Assembly (NCBI GenBank): GCA_910586665.1
Contig: CAJUIX010000002.1
Coordinates: forward strand, 1-64,000
Direction of reading: 5' to 3'
Length of the DNA stretch: 64,000 nt
DNA from: an uncultured Duncaniella sp.
Lineage (GTDB): Bacteria > Bacteroidota > Bacteroidia > Bacteroidales > Muribaculaceae
Below the pieces are notes generated by a model. It had not been told where the DNA came from. It saw only the letters and a program-made list of their open reading frames with translations, and searched no databases. Positions 50,682 to 58,798 of the stretch are shown in pieces; position 1 is the stretch's first letter, and every line of letters starts with the position of its first letter. The translations under genes were made by a program, and so were the position numbers.

Positions 50682-50771
50682 AATCTTTTATATTTCCACA
50701 TCTATATATAAAAGAATGGTAAAAGATGCGAAAATCCGACAAGGGAGGGAATTTAGAGCGGGTATAAAGAT

Positions 50772-50806
50772 AAAACTGTCCGCTCCCTTGGGGAACAGAC
50801 AGTTTT
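50772..50806. terminator. rpsO terminator, possibly bidirectional
   Basis: A perfect 9-bp stem (AAAACTGTC 50772-50780, GACAGTTTT 50798-50806) with a 17-base loop, 39 bp after the rpsO stop. The stem ends in T-rich stretches on both strands. Confidence 0.8.
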
Positions 50807-50844
50807 TTGTAGTCTTCAAGTAATGTTTTCCTTTCAGGGAAAAA

Positions 50845-51120
50845 TTACTTTCTGATACCAAGCTCTTTCTGGGCGATGATGGCACGGTAGCGGTTGATGT
50901 CCTTGCGGATAAGGTAATCCAACAGGCGACGACGCTTACCTACCAACGCTTTAAGAGCTCGTGCAGTGGTATAATCTTTGTGATTTGACTTGAGGTGTTC
51001 AGTCAAATGAGCAATACGGATAGAGAATAATGCAATCTGTGCTTCAGGCGAGCCAGTGTCAGTCTTGCCCTTACCGTACTTCTCAAAGATTTCTACTTTT
51101 TCATCAGAGTTCAAGTGCAT
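50845..51120 (-). CDS. rpsO: 30S ribosomal protein S15
   Basis: A 91-residue S15 with MHLNSDEKVEIFEKYGKGKT at the start, then DTGSPEAQIALFSIRIAHLT, NHKDYTTARALKALVGKRRR and LLDYLIRKDINRYRAIIAQK. It binds 16S rRNA early in 30S assembly. A consensus promoter lies at 51182-51212; the short leader is AT-rich with no obvious autoregulatory fold. Confidence 0.98.
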   Translation of the reverse strand: MHLNSDEKVEIFEKYGKGKTDTGSPEAQIALFSIRIAHLTEHLKSNHKDYTTARALKALVGKRRRLLDYLIRKDINRYRAIIAQKELGIRK

Positions 51121-51181
51121 TGATACAGATGTTTAAAGTGATTAATATAAATAAAGAATATAGTTTGCTCAAAAGAGCGCA

Positions 51182-51212
51182 CAAAGGTAGGAATTAATTT
51201 TAACATTTCCAA
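51182..51212 (-). promoter_or_regulatory. rpsO promoter (TTG-N20-TACCTTTG)
   Basis: TACCTTTG (51189-51182, minus) with TTG (51212-51210) exactly 20 bp upstream, a full consensus match. Leader about 58 nt. Confidence 0.78.
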
Positions 51213-51249
51213 GCCTTCGGCACAAATCTGAGCAGGATTTTAATGATTT

Positions 51250-51585
51250 TTAGTCAAGGTTGAGATTGTCCTTGGCTGGATTGCGGAAGTGAATCTTGTG
51301 GTCGATATATTCCTGGGTGGCGATGAGCGTGGGTTTGGGGAGACGCTCGTAGAAGCGGGAGATTTCAATCTGCTCACGGTTTTCAGAGATTTCCTCGAGA
51401 TTGTCGCTGAGTGACGCGAACTCCTGAAGCTTCTTTTCAAGGTCGTGTTTCATTTCGCCGGCAATCTGGTTGGAACGCTTGGCGATGATGCAGACTGTTT
51501 CATAAACGTTGCCGGTGTCCTCGCTCATGCTTATGAGGTCACGGGTCTGGGTGTTGAGAGGTGCGTTGGTCTTCTTGTAGTCCAT
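51250..51585 (-). CDS. rpoZ: RNA polymerase omega-like subunit (RpoZ, Bacteroidota type)
   Basis: A 111-residue protein with the Rpb6/omega-like segment NVYETVCIIAKRSNQIAGEM, KHDLEKKLQEFASL and a C-terminal tail YIDHKIHFRNPAKDN. This matches the Bacteroidota omega family, though divergence from the E. coli protein is large. It lies 50 bp downstream of bamD on the same strand, an arrangement common in Bacteroidales as I recall. Role in polymerase assembly is by family. Confidence 0.8.
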   Translation of the reverse strand: MDYKKTNAPLNTQTRDLISMSEDTGNVYETVCIIAKRSNQIAGEMKHDLEKKLQEFASLSDNLEEISENREQIEISRFYERLPKPTLIATQEYIDHKIHFRNPAKDNLNLD

Positions 51586-51635
51586 TATATCTCTTGTTAA
51601 CTTGTTGTTTCTTTTAAAATAGCGGTGCCGGCGGC

Positions 51636-52436
51636 TTATTCCTTCACATAGCGCTGGGCAATCTTGAAGATATTGTCAGCTTCCTCGCGGTTTGGGGTGT
51701 CGGGGTAATTGTTGATATATGAGTAATATTCGTCAATCACCTCGCGGAAGCGGTCGGCCTTCTTCTCGTCGATACTCTCGCGGGCTTCCTGATAGCGGGC
51801 TTTGAGTATGAGCAGTTCCAGGTCTTCCTTATATTTGGAGTAGGGATAATCCTTGATTGCATTTCTCGCTACGATGACGGCGCTCTCATAGTTGTTGCCA
51901 AGGTAGGTGCCGAGGTTGTAGTATAGCTGAGCGTTTTCGAGTTGCTTGAGTGTGAGCTTGTCCTGAAGCTCGAAGATGGCGTTTTGGGCAATTGACACCT
52001 TGTCGCTGCCGGGGAAGTAGTCAAGGAATGACTGCAACTCCTCAATGGCCTTGATTGTGCCAGACTGGTCGAGCTGCGGCTCGGGTGAGTCGAGGTAGTA
52101 GCCGTAGCCGGTGTAGAAGCGGGCAAGTTCGGTGTATTTCCCCTTGGGATAGCGGGAATAATACATCTTGAAGTAGTCACCTGCGGTCAGGTAGTCCTTG
52201 TTCTCGTAGTTGGCGAGGGCGTAGAGGTAGAGTGACTCCTCTGCCTTCTCGGAACCTTTGAACTGTGTGAGGATGTCCTCGAGGACAGTGGCAGCCTGGG
52301 TATATTTTTTCTCCTCGAAAGCGCGCTTGGCATATTCGAGGCGGTAATTTATGTCATGGCTCTTAAGCGCACGCTGATACTCGCCGCACGAAGCAAAAAG
52401 CATCGAGGCAGCGAGTATGACCAAGTATTTTCGCAT
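51636..52436 (-). CDS. bamD: Outer membrane assembly lipoprotein BamD
   Basis: From ATG 52436 a 266-residue lipoprotein: signal peptide MRKYLVILAASMLFASC with lipidated Cys17, followed by TPR-like repeats (KKYTQAATVLEDILTQFKGS, ADYSLYLYAL-like blocks and YPDTPNREEADNIFKIA). An ATG four codons upstream is in frame but gives a poorer signal. BamD is an essential part of the Bam machine that folds outer-membrane proteins. Confidence 0.92.
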   Translation of the reverse strand: MRKYLVILAASMLFASCGEYQRALKSHDINYRLEYAKRAFEEKKYTQAATVLEDILTQFKGSEKAEESLYLYALANYENKDYLTAGDYFKMYYSRYPKGKYTELARFYTGYGYYLDSPEPQLDQSGTIKAIEELQSFLDYFPGSDKVSIAQNAIFELQDKLTLKQLENAQLYYNLGTYLGNNYESAVIVARNAIKDYPYSKYKEDLELLILKARYQEARESIDEKKADRFREVIDEYYSYINNYPDTPNREEADNIFKIAQRYVKE

Positions 52437-52489
52437 GTTGATGATCACTGTTGTGTTTTGGTCTGTGTGAGAATTGATTTTTCAACTTG

Positions 52490-52497
52490 CAAAGTTA
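52490..52497 (-). promoter_or_regulatory. bamD-rpoZ -7 box
   Basis: TAACTTTG on the minus strand, 54 bp upstream of the ATG at 52436. No clear -33 TTG. Confidence 0.5.
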
Positions 52498-52593
52498 ATG
52501 ATTTTCCGTTTATTTTCTCCTATTGCAGACTATTTATTTTGAAAAAAAGCATTATATAGCATCCTTTCGAAGGAAAATAACAATAAAAACCAT

Positions 52594-52601
52594 TAATTTT
52601 G
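52594..52601 (+). promoter_or_regulatory. -7 box of the GHL10-type gene
   Basis: TAATTTTG, 25 bp upstream of the ATG at 52627; leader about 22 nt. No -33 TTG. Confidence 0.5.
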
Positions 52602-52626
52602 TATCCCGATTCCCAATTCATAATAT

Positions 52627-54135
52627 ATGAAAGTCCTCTCACGATACTTTATTCTCCTTACCACACTTCTTATTCTTTCTTCATACAGTGATGCTTTTGG
52701 TGCTTCGTCGAAGCGCGAGATGCGCGGGGTATGGCTTGCGACGGTGTGGGGCATTGACTGGCCTTCTGTCAGAGGGACTTCTCCGTCGGTGATAAAGAAG
52801 CAGAAAGCAGAGATGACTGCTATTCTGGACCGTTGCGAGGCCATGAATCTGACCTCGGTCTTTTTCCAGGTCAGGGGGATGGGCGACGTGATGTATCAAT
52901 CCTCGCTCGAACCGTGGTCTTCGTTTGTTTCCGACAAGCGCGGAGTGTCTCCAGGCTGGGATCCGCTGAAATTCGTCGTCGAGGAGTGCCATAATCGTGG
53001 CCTTGAGTGCTACGCTTGGGTCAATCCTTTCAGATGGAGCTCGGGGACCGACTATAACAGCGAATATGACCGTCGGTGGAAGGAGCGTGGCTGGCTGCTG
53101 AGTTTCGGGAAATATACAGTGTTCAATCCCGGACTTGAAGAGGTTAGAAATCATGTCGTCGACATTTGTCGCGAGATAATAACCGGCTATGAAGTCGATG
53201 GACTTGTCTTTGACGACTATTTTTATCCCAACCGCATACCTGAGACAAATGCGGCCCCGGACTACGGGCTATGGCAGGAGTCTGCCCCGTGGATGAGTTT
53301 TGGCGACTGGCGCCGTGCGAATGTCCACAAGACTATTGCCGATGTCCATTGCATGATTGCCGACACCCGGCCCGAGGTCCGTTTCGGAATTTCGCCTGCC
53401 GGTGTGGCCGGGAAGTCCCATACATCCGCCATGAAGTGGGGCATGGAGCCTTGTTGTGTCAAGGCTGACGACTGGCAATACAACGAGATTTATTCCGATC
53501 CGCTCGGCTGGCTGTATCAGCGCACGGTCGATTTCATTTCCCCGCAAATCTACTGGCCGACATCGCATGCCACCGCGCCCTACGCACCTATTGCCAAATG
53601 GTGGGGGGAGGCTGCCACGCTTTATGGCTGCCATTTCTATTCGAGCATGACTCTTGCCCCGCTCGACAAGTCGAACACGCCCGAACAGCGTCGCGAGTTG
53701 CTGCGCCAGGTGGATTGCAATAGGTCGATTAATATCGGAGGTGATTTCGGGACCGTGCTCTATAGTGCCAAATTCCTTCCGCGTCTCGCTTCAGACCTGT
53801 CAAAGGGGCATTTTAAATCCAAGGTCCTCACTCCGCAGCTGCGCAAGTGTGGCGGTGTTGTACCCGAGCCACCGTCACGACTGGGCGTCAGAGGAGGAGT
53901 GTTGTCGTGGGAAAAGCCCTCGTCATTGTCAGGCCCTGTCAGATATGCGGTCTATGCTTATCCGAAGCATCTTGAACGAGAGGAGATTATGGATGATGAC
54001 GGCGACGGCATCCGTGGCGAATACCTCCTGAGGGTGAGCTATACCCCTTCCGCGGTTGTCCCTACGGGCATGGCATACGCCGTGACCACTCTTTCAGGGC
54101 TGTCCGAGGAATCTGAGCCGACTTTCTGCCGATAG
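52627..54135 (+). CDS. Glycosyl-hydrolase-like GHL10 (YddW/DUF187) protein
   Basis: The 502-residue protein has a signal peptide (hydrophobic core FILLTTLLILSS, cleavage near residue 25), then a GHL10-type TIM barrel: REMRGVWLATVWGIDWPSVR, QVRGMGDVMYQSSLEPWSSF, GLECYAWVNPFRWSS and VDGLVFDDYFYP, with RFGISPAGVAG and ISPQIYWPTSHATAPYAPIA further on. A fibronectin-like C-terminal domain follows (SRLGVRGGVLSWEKPSSLSG). Related YngK-type proteins cleave denuded peptidoglycan glycan; a cell-wall or glycan hydrolase role is inferred. Confidence 0.9.
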   Translation: MKVLSRYFILLTTLLILSSYSDAFGASSKREMRGVWLATVWGIDWPSVRGTSPSVIKKQKAEMTAILDRCEAMNLTSVFFQVRGMGDVMYQSSLEPWSSFVSDKRGVSPGWDPLKFVVEECHNRGLECYAWVNPFRWSSGTDYNSEYDRRWKERGWLLSFGKYTVFNPGLEEVRNHVVDICREIITGYEVDGLVFDDYFYPNRIPETNAAPDYGLWQESAPWMSFGDWRRANVHKTIADVHCMIADTRPEVRFGISPAGVAGKSHTSAMKWGMEPCCVKADDWQYNEIYSDPLGWLYQRTVDFISPQIYWPTSHATAPYAPIAKWWGEAATLYGCHFYSSMTLAPLDKSNTPEQRRELLRQVDCNRSINIGGDFGTVLYSAKFLPRLASDLSKGHFKSKVLTPQLRKCGGVVPEPPSRLGVRGGVLSWEKPSSLSGPVRYAVYAYPKHLEREEIMDDDGDGIRGEYLLRVSYTPSAVVPTGMAYAVTTLSGLSEESEPTFCR

Positions 54136-54145
54136 ATTTCAATGA

Positions 54146-54367
54146 TTATCCGGTCTTTGTGGAGCCATGCTGCCGGTGGCTGTCCTGCGTCACATAGAAG
54201 CGGATTACGGCATAGATTATGCCTTGCGTCGGCGTGAGTGTGGCCTCCGGGTTTTGACCGAGGATGAATTCCATGCTCAGGGCATTGCTGATAGGGGCGC
54301 GGTCAGATGGGCTGAGTGAGTTGATGGTGTCGATGACACGGGGTGAAATGATAACTGAGGAGTTCAT
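54146..54367 (-). CDS. Small conserved-looking protein of unknown function, 73 residues
   Basis: MNSSVIISPRVIDTINSLSP begins a 73-residue protein with one central hydrophobic strand-like stretch (TPTQGIIYAVIRFYVTQ) and a polar tail. I recognise no domain, although similar short proteins occur in Bacteroidales. The gene has a -7 box (TATCTTTG at 54425-54418), and two perfect palindromes lie upstream at 54434-54456 and 54478-54499. The frame and promoter support it being real. Confidence 0.6.
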   Translation of the reverse strand: MNSSVIISPRVIDTINSLSPSDRAPISNALSMEFILGQNPEATLTPTQGIIYAVIRFYVTQDSHRQHGSTKTG

Positions 54368-54417
54368 GGTTGAGGGTTTGAGTTAGTGATGAAGAGGAGT
54401 TGTTGATGATGTCGATG

Positions 54418-54456
54418 CAAAGATAATATTACGCATGGGCCAGATGTTTGCCCATG
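54418..54456 (-). promoter_or_regulatory. Promoter and putative operator of the 73-residue gene
   Basis: TATCTTTG (54425-54418, minus) is a -7 match, 51 bp upstream of the ATG. CATGGGC (54434-54440) and GCCCATG (54450-54456) form a perfect 7-bp inverted repeat with a 9-base spacer that covers the expected -33 position, as an operator would. Confidence 0.5.
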
Positions 54457-54477
54457 TGATTTAAAATATCAAAATAC

Positions 54478-54499
54478 AGGTATTGATTTTACAATACCT
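54478..54499. repeat. 8-bp palindrome upstream of the 73-residue gene
   Basis: AGGTATTG and CAATACCT are perfect arms around the 6-base centre ATTTTA. It lies between the operator-like repeat and the htpG terminator and has no T-run, so a regulator site is as likely as a hairpin. Confidence 0.45.
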
Positions 54500-54513
54500 T
54501 CTACTATAAGAAA

Positions 54514-54560
54514 AACTCTGTCATTCCGCACAAACAATGTGCGATATGACAGAGCTTTTT
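54514..54560. terminator. htpG terminator (bidirectional)
   Basis: A 9-bp outer stem (CTCTGTCAT 54516-54524, ATGACAGAG 54546-54554) and a 6-bp inner stem (CGCACA with TGTGCG) form a long hairpin. T-runs follow on both strands (TTTTT after 54555; TTTTTC on the minus strand). It lies 30 bp after the htpG stop. Confidence 0.85.
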
Positions 54561-54584
54561 ATTATCGAAACCTAAAATTAAATA

Positions 54585-56627
54585 TCAGAGGAGCTCTACT
54601 GAGCGCTTGATGAATTCGCTAAGGTCGCGGCCGCGGAGGAGTCCGTTGGCGAGGAGAGCGAGGTCGATGGCCTGCTTTACGACGGGTTTCTCAGCTGCAT
54701 ATTTGCTGATAATCTCGTCCTTCTCTTTGCGGTTCTTTTCTACGCTGTCTGTGAGGCGCTTCTCTTCGGCAGACTGCTCGTCGGTCGGTTTGTTGTCCTT
54801 GATTTCAGAGCGGAGGACAGTGATTTTCTCGTTGTCAGCGTCGATGGATGCGTTGAGCGGGGCGAGCTTGTTGGCAAGCGCTTTCTCTGCCTCGTCGAGA
54901 ATCTTGGCAACTACCGGCTGTGAAGTGTTGACGATAAGATTGTAGCTGTCAGGTAGTTCGGCATAGAAACTCATGCCGGGCTGTGTGGCTGCCATATCCT
55001 TCATACGTCGCATATACTCGTTCTGCGTGATGAGTATAGGGTTGGCCTTGGGGTCGAGAGCTTCGAATGATACGAGGAATTCGGCCTTTTCAACAGTAGG
55101 GATTTGGCTGCGGAACACGGTCGTGAGCATCGAAATCTGCCCGGCATTTAGACCGTTGTCCTTTGTTTCCTCTTTGGGGATAAGTTTCTCAGCCACATCG
55201 CTGTCCACGCGCACGAAACGGGTCTTTTCAATCTTGCTTTCAATCATTGAGATGAAATGGCCGTCGAGCTGGCCGTCCATGAGCAGGACATTGTAGCCCT
55301 TCTCGTTGGCGGCATGGATATAGTTGTACTGGCCGGTTACGTCTGTGGCGTAGATATATACCACATTGCCGTCCTTGTCAGTTTGTGATGCCTCTACGAG
55401 CGTGCGATATTCGTCAAGTGTGAAATATTTGTCCTCGGTGTCGCGAAGGAGGGTGAACTTCATTGCCGCGTCGCAGAATTTTTCATCAGTAAGCATGCCG
55501 TACTCGATGAAAATCTTAATGTCGTCCCACTTCGATTCAAAATCTGAGCGGTTTTCCTTAAACAGATCGTCGAGACGCGATGCAACTTTCTTGGTGATGT
55601 AACCTGATATTTTCTTCACGGCTGTGTCGCTCTGAAGATATGAACGCGACACGTTCAGAGGAATGTCGGGTGAGTCAATCACGCCCTGGAGGAGCATCAT
55701 GAACTCAGGCACTACGCCCTCGACGGAGTCGGTGACAAACACCTGGTTGCAGTAGAGCTGTATGCGGTCTTTTCGAATCTCGAGATTGCTCTTGATTTTG
55801 GGGAAGAAGAGGATGCCGGTGAGAGTGAAGGGGTAGTCGACATTGAGGTGAATCCAAAAGAGGGGTTCTTCCTGGCCGGGATACAGTTCACGATAGAATT
55901 TTTTATAATCATCGTCGGTAAGTTCCGAAGGCTTCTTGGTCCAAATAGGCTCGGTGTCGTTGATGACTTTATCCTTGTCGGTATCGACATACTTACCGTC
56001 TTTCCATTCCTGGACTTTGCCGGAAATGACAGGCACGGGGAGGAAGCGGCAATATTTTTTCAGAAGAGTGTCAATACGCGCCTGCTCAAGGAACTCCTTG
56101 TTGTCATCGTCGAGATAGAGCACTATGTCTGTGCCGCGCTCTGCCTTGTCGGTGGGTCCCATGCTGTATTCAGGGCTGCCATCACACTCCCAGCATACTG
56201 CTTCAGCGCCGTCCTTGTAGCTGAGAGAGCGAATCTGTACTTTCTTAGCCACCATGAAGGCTGAGTAAAAGCCGAGTCCGAAGTGGCCGATGATAGCGTT
56301 TGCGTTATCTTTGTATTTGTTAAGGAACTCTTCCGCTCCCGAAAAGGCTATCTGGTTGATATATTTCTCGATATCATCGGCAGTCATGCCGATGCCGTGG
56401 TCGCTCACGGTCAGTGTGCCGGCCTCTTTGTCGACTTTGACACAGACGTTCATCTCGCCAAGCTCACCCTTGAATTCCCCGAAAGAGGCGAGGGTTTTCA
56501 GCTTCTGAGTGGCGTCAATAGCGTTTGAAACAAGTTCACGGAGAAAGATTTCGTGGTCTGAATAGAGGAATTTTTTGATGACGGGAAAGATGTTTTCAGT
56601 CGTTACACCAATTTGTCCTTTTTGCAT
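54585..56627 (-). CDS. htpG: Chaperone HtpG (Hsp90)
   Basis: A 680-residue Hsp90 with the N-terminal ATPase domain (HEIFLRELVSNAIDATQKLK; VSDHGIGMTADDIEKYINQI; GHFGLGFYSAFMVAKKVQI), the middle domain (FLPVPVISGKVQEWKDGKYV; PLNVSRSYLQ) and a C-terminal dimerisation domain. It is somewhat longer than E. coli HtpG (624) because of a charged insert near residues 580-640 (DEAEKALANKLAPLNASIDA onward). It assists folding of client proteins. Confidence 0.97.
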   Translation of the reverse strand: MQKGQIGVTTENIFPVIKKFLYSDHEIFLRELVSNAIDATQKLKTLASFGEFKGELGEMNVCVKVDKEAGTLTVSDHGIGMTADDIEKYINQIAFSGAEEFLNKYKDNANAIIGHFGLGFYSAFMVAKKVQIRSLSYKDGAEAVCWECDGSPEYSMGPTDKAERGTDIVLYLDDDNKEFLEQARIDTLLKKYCRFLPVPVISGKVQEWKDGKYVDTDKDKVINDTEPIWTKKPSELTDDDYKKFYRELYPGQEEPLFWIHLNVDYPFTLTGILFFPKIKSNLEIRKDRIQLYCNQVFVTDSVEGVVPEFMMLLQGVIDSPDIPLNVSRSYLQSDTAVKKISGYITKKVASRLDDLFKENRSDFESKWDDIKIFIEYGMLTDEKFCDAAMKFTLLRDTEDKYFTLDEYRTLVEASQTDKDGNVVYIYATDVTGQYNYIHAANEKGYNVLLMDGQLDGHFISMIESKIEKTRFVRVDSDVAEKLIPKEETKDNGLNAGQISMLTTVFRSQIPTVEKAEFLVSFEALDPKANPILITQNEYMRRMKDMAATQPGMSFYAELPDSYNLIVNTSQPVVAKILDEAEKALANKLAPLNASIDADNEKITVLRSEIKDNKPTDEQSAEEKRLTDSVEKNRKEKDEIISKYAAEKPVVKQAIDLALLANGLLRGRDLSEFIKRSVELL

Positions 56628-56704
56628 ATTGTAAAGTTTTTAAAGTTTTAGATGTTGTTAAGGTGAGGCCGTAATCAAGGCTTACATTCGTTATAACAAT
56701 ACAG

Positions 56705-56735
56705 CAAAGAAAATGCCAATCTCCAAAACTGACAA
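56705..56735 (-). promoter_or_regulatory. Candidate htpG promoter
   Basis: TTTCTTTG (56712-56705, minus; one mismatch to TAnnTTTG) with TTG (56735-56733) 20 bp upstream. The leader would be about 75 nt. No CIRCE-like inverted repeat was seen. Confidence 0.45.
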
Positions 56736-56768
56736 AAACTGTTAAAAGTCATGCAAAAATGGCAGGAA

Positions 56769-57836
56769 TTACATGCCCGTTGTGTCGCGCGGGACGTTGA
56801 TGTTGTGGCGGTCAAATATTCCGACCGCGTTGCGCACAAATCCTTTCCTTGCAGCATCCATAGAGCGGTGAAGCTGCTGGCTTTCAGCCGGGAGCAGTCG
56901 GAAATTGGAACCGTTGGCGTTTGACGGCTCGGTGAACACGAGCCTGTAGGTTGCTTCGCAGACGTATGCCCGTCCGAAGATGTCGCGTGCGAGCTTTACG
57001 CGCACCATTGCCCCTCCGCGGGTATCTGTGGTACGCATGGCGGAGATGAAGTTGCCGAGGGAATAGACGGTCAGACAGGGATTTCCTGTGGATGTATTTC
57101 GCACTAATTCCATAGGCTGGATTACATGTGGATGACTGCCGATAATCAGTTCCACGCCCTGGTCGGCAAGGAATTTGGCAATGTTTCTTTGAGTACGGTT
57201 GGGGAGAAGCTTGTATTCGTCACCCCAGTGGATACAGACGGCTATGATTTCAGCACCGTCCTCGCGTGCTGCCTTGATGTCGGAGGCCATGAGATTGCAG
57301 TCAATGTAGTCAATCTCAATGTCGCTTCTCTTGCTGATGCCGTTTGTGCCGTAGGTATAGTTTAGGAAGGCTACCTTGAAGCCGTTGACATTATGAATCA
57401 TGGGGAGGACGGAGTCGCGGTGGGCACGGTTGCGGTAGACTCCTATATATGGCACCCCTTTCTTTTCAAATGTTTCTATGGTCCTTCTGACTCCGCGGTC
57501 ACGGCGGTCAAGAATATGATTGTTGGCCGACAGCATGAGGTCGAAGCCGGCTCCCGTAAGGGCGTCGACATAGTTGTCGTGCGCGCAAAACATAGGGTAG
57601 CCCGAATATGGTGCTCCCCCTAACGGTGTTTCCAGATTGACGACAGCAAAATCAGCCGACGAGATATAGGGTTTTAGCGACGTGAAGTATGGAGAATAGT
57701 CAAGCGACCCGTCGGGACGGCGCGCCGCATCAATCTGCCTCTGATGCTGCATGGCATCACCGGCAAAGACGATTTCGGCGCTGTCCTGTGGGATTAGCAG
57801 CGACAGCAGTGACAATAAGACGGATATCATGCTCAT
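56769..57836 (-). CDS. CapA family protein (poly-gamma-glutamate-synthesis-like phosphoesterase)
   Basis: The 355-residue protein has an N-terminal signal-like segment (MISVLLSLLSLLIPQDSA) and the CapA metallophosphoesterase fold: EIVFAGDAMQHQRQIDAARR, FAVVNLETPLGGAPYSGYPM, LMLSANNHILDRRDRGVRRT, AVCIHWGDEYKLLPNRTQR and ELIIGSHPHVIQPMEL. CapA proteins act in poly-gamma-glutamate capsule synthesis, yet many Bacteroidales members lie outside such operons, and no capB/capC is nearby. Substrate unknown. Confidence 0.9.
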   Translation of the reverse strand: MSMISVLLSLLSLLIPQDSAEIVFAGDAMQHQRQIDAARRPDGSLDYSPYFTSLKPYISSADFAVVNLETPLGGAPYSGYPMFCAHDNYVDALTGAGFDLMLSANNHILDRRDRGVRRTIETFEKKGVPYIGVYRNRAHRDSVLPMIHNVNGFKVAFLNYTYGTNGISKRSDIEIDYIDCNLMASDIKAAREDGAEIIAVCIHWGDEYKLLPNRTQRNIAKFLADQGVELIIGSHPHVIQPMELVRNTSTGNPCLTVYSLGNFISAMRTTDTRGGAMVRVKLARDIFGRAYVCEATYRLVFTEPSNANGSNFRLLPAESQQLHRSMDAARKGFVRNAVGIFDRHNINVPRDTTGM

Positions 57837-57860
57837 CGCAGCCTTATAAATTTATGAATT

Positions 57861-58742
57861 TTAGGAATATATCTCCTTTTTTGCGGCGAGAAGGGTGTTG
57901 CGCATAAGCGAGCAGATTGTCATCGGGCCGACTCCGCCGGGAACAGGGGTTATGAAGGCACACTTTTCGGCAACATTCTCGAAATCAACGTCGCCACTGA
58001 GACGGAATCCGCTCTTGCGGCTTGCGTCGGGCACACGGGTGGTGCCTACGTCTATGATTGTCGCACCCGGTTTCACCATGTCGGCGGTGACGAATCCCGG
58101 TTTTCCGAGAGCGGCTATGATTATGTCGGCGTCAGCACATGCCTCCTTGATGTTTGTCGATGCGCTGTGGAGGACGGTGACTGTCGCGTTGCCCGGATTG
58201 GATTTCTGCATCATCAACGTGGCCACCGGCTTACCTACGATGTTGCTTCGGCCGAGTACCACGCATTTGGCTCCCTTCGTGTTGACTCCGTAGCGCTTGA
58301 GCAGCTCCATTATTCCCGAAGGTGTGGCCGAGACGAAGCAGGGGAGACCGATTGACATGCGGCCGACATTGACTGGGTGGAATCCGTCGACATCCTTACG
58401 ATAGTCGATAGCCTCGATGATTTTTTGCTCCGAAATGTGGCGCGGGAGGGGGAGCTGGACTATGAATCCGTCAACTTCGGAATCGTTGTTGAGCTTGTCG
58501 ATAGTCTCGAGAAGCTGCTCCTCGGTCACATCATCCTCATAGCGGATGAGTGTCGAGCGGAATCCGCATACTTCGCAGGCTTTCACCTTGTTGGCAACGT
58601 AGGTCTCGCTTCCGCCGTCGTGCCCGACGAGTATGGCGACCAAATGGGGGCGGCGCTGTCCGCGGGCTACCATTTCTTCTACTTCGGCGGCTATTTCACG
58701 CTTTATATCGTCGGCTGTCTTCTTTCCGTCAATGAGGGTCAT
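57861..58742 (-). CDS. folD: Methylenetetrahydrofolate dehydrogenase/cyclohydrolase FolD
   Basis: The 293-residue bifunctional enzyme interconverts methylene-, methenyl- and formyl-tetrahydrofolate. The motifs YVANKVKACEVCGFRSTLIR (active-site Lys), DGFIVQLPLPRHISEQK, DVDGFHPVNVGRM and CVVLGRSNIVGKPVATLMM with the NADP-binding GRS are all present, as is FITPVPGGVGPMTICSLM. Length normal. It probably belongs to a unit with ffh (56 bp upstream). Confidence 0.97.
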   Translation of the reverse strand: MTLIDGKKTADDIKREIAAEVEEMVARGQRRPHLVAILVGHDGGSETYVANKVKACEVCGFRSTLIRYEDDVTEEQLLETIDKLNNDSEVDGFIVQLPLPRHISEQKIIEAIDYRKDVDGFHPVNVGRMSIGLPCFVSATPSGIMELLKRYGVNTKGAKCVVLGRSNIVGKPVATLMMQKSNPGNATVTVLHSASTNIKEACADADIIIAALGKPGFVTADMVKPGATIIDVGTTRVPDASRKSGFRLSGDVDFENVAEKCAFITPVPGGVGPMTICSLMRNTLLAAKKEIYS

Positions 58743-58798
58743 CGGAGTTGGGGCTAATGGGTTGTTAGAAATGATAAATTTATAATATTGTGTGGTTT

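Noticed and set aside
50688..50885. 65-codon minus frame downstream of rpsO
   Set aside because: It overlaps the rpsO 3' end and terminator and has no sensible start context.
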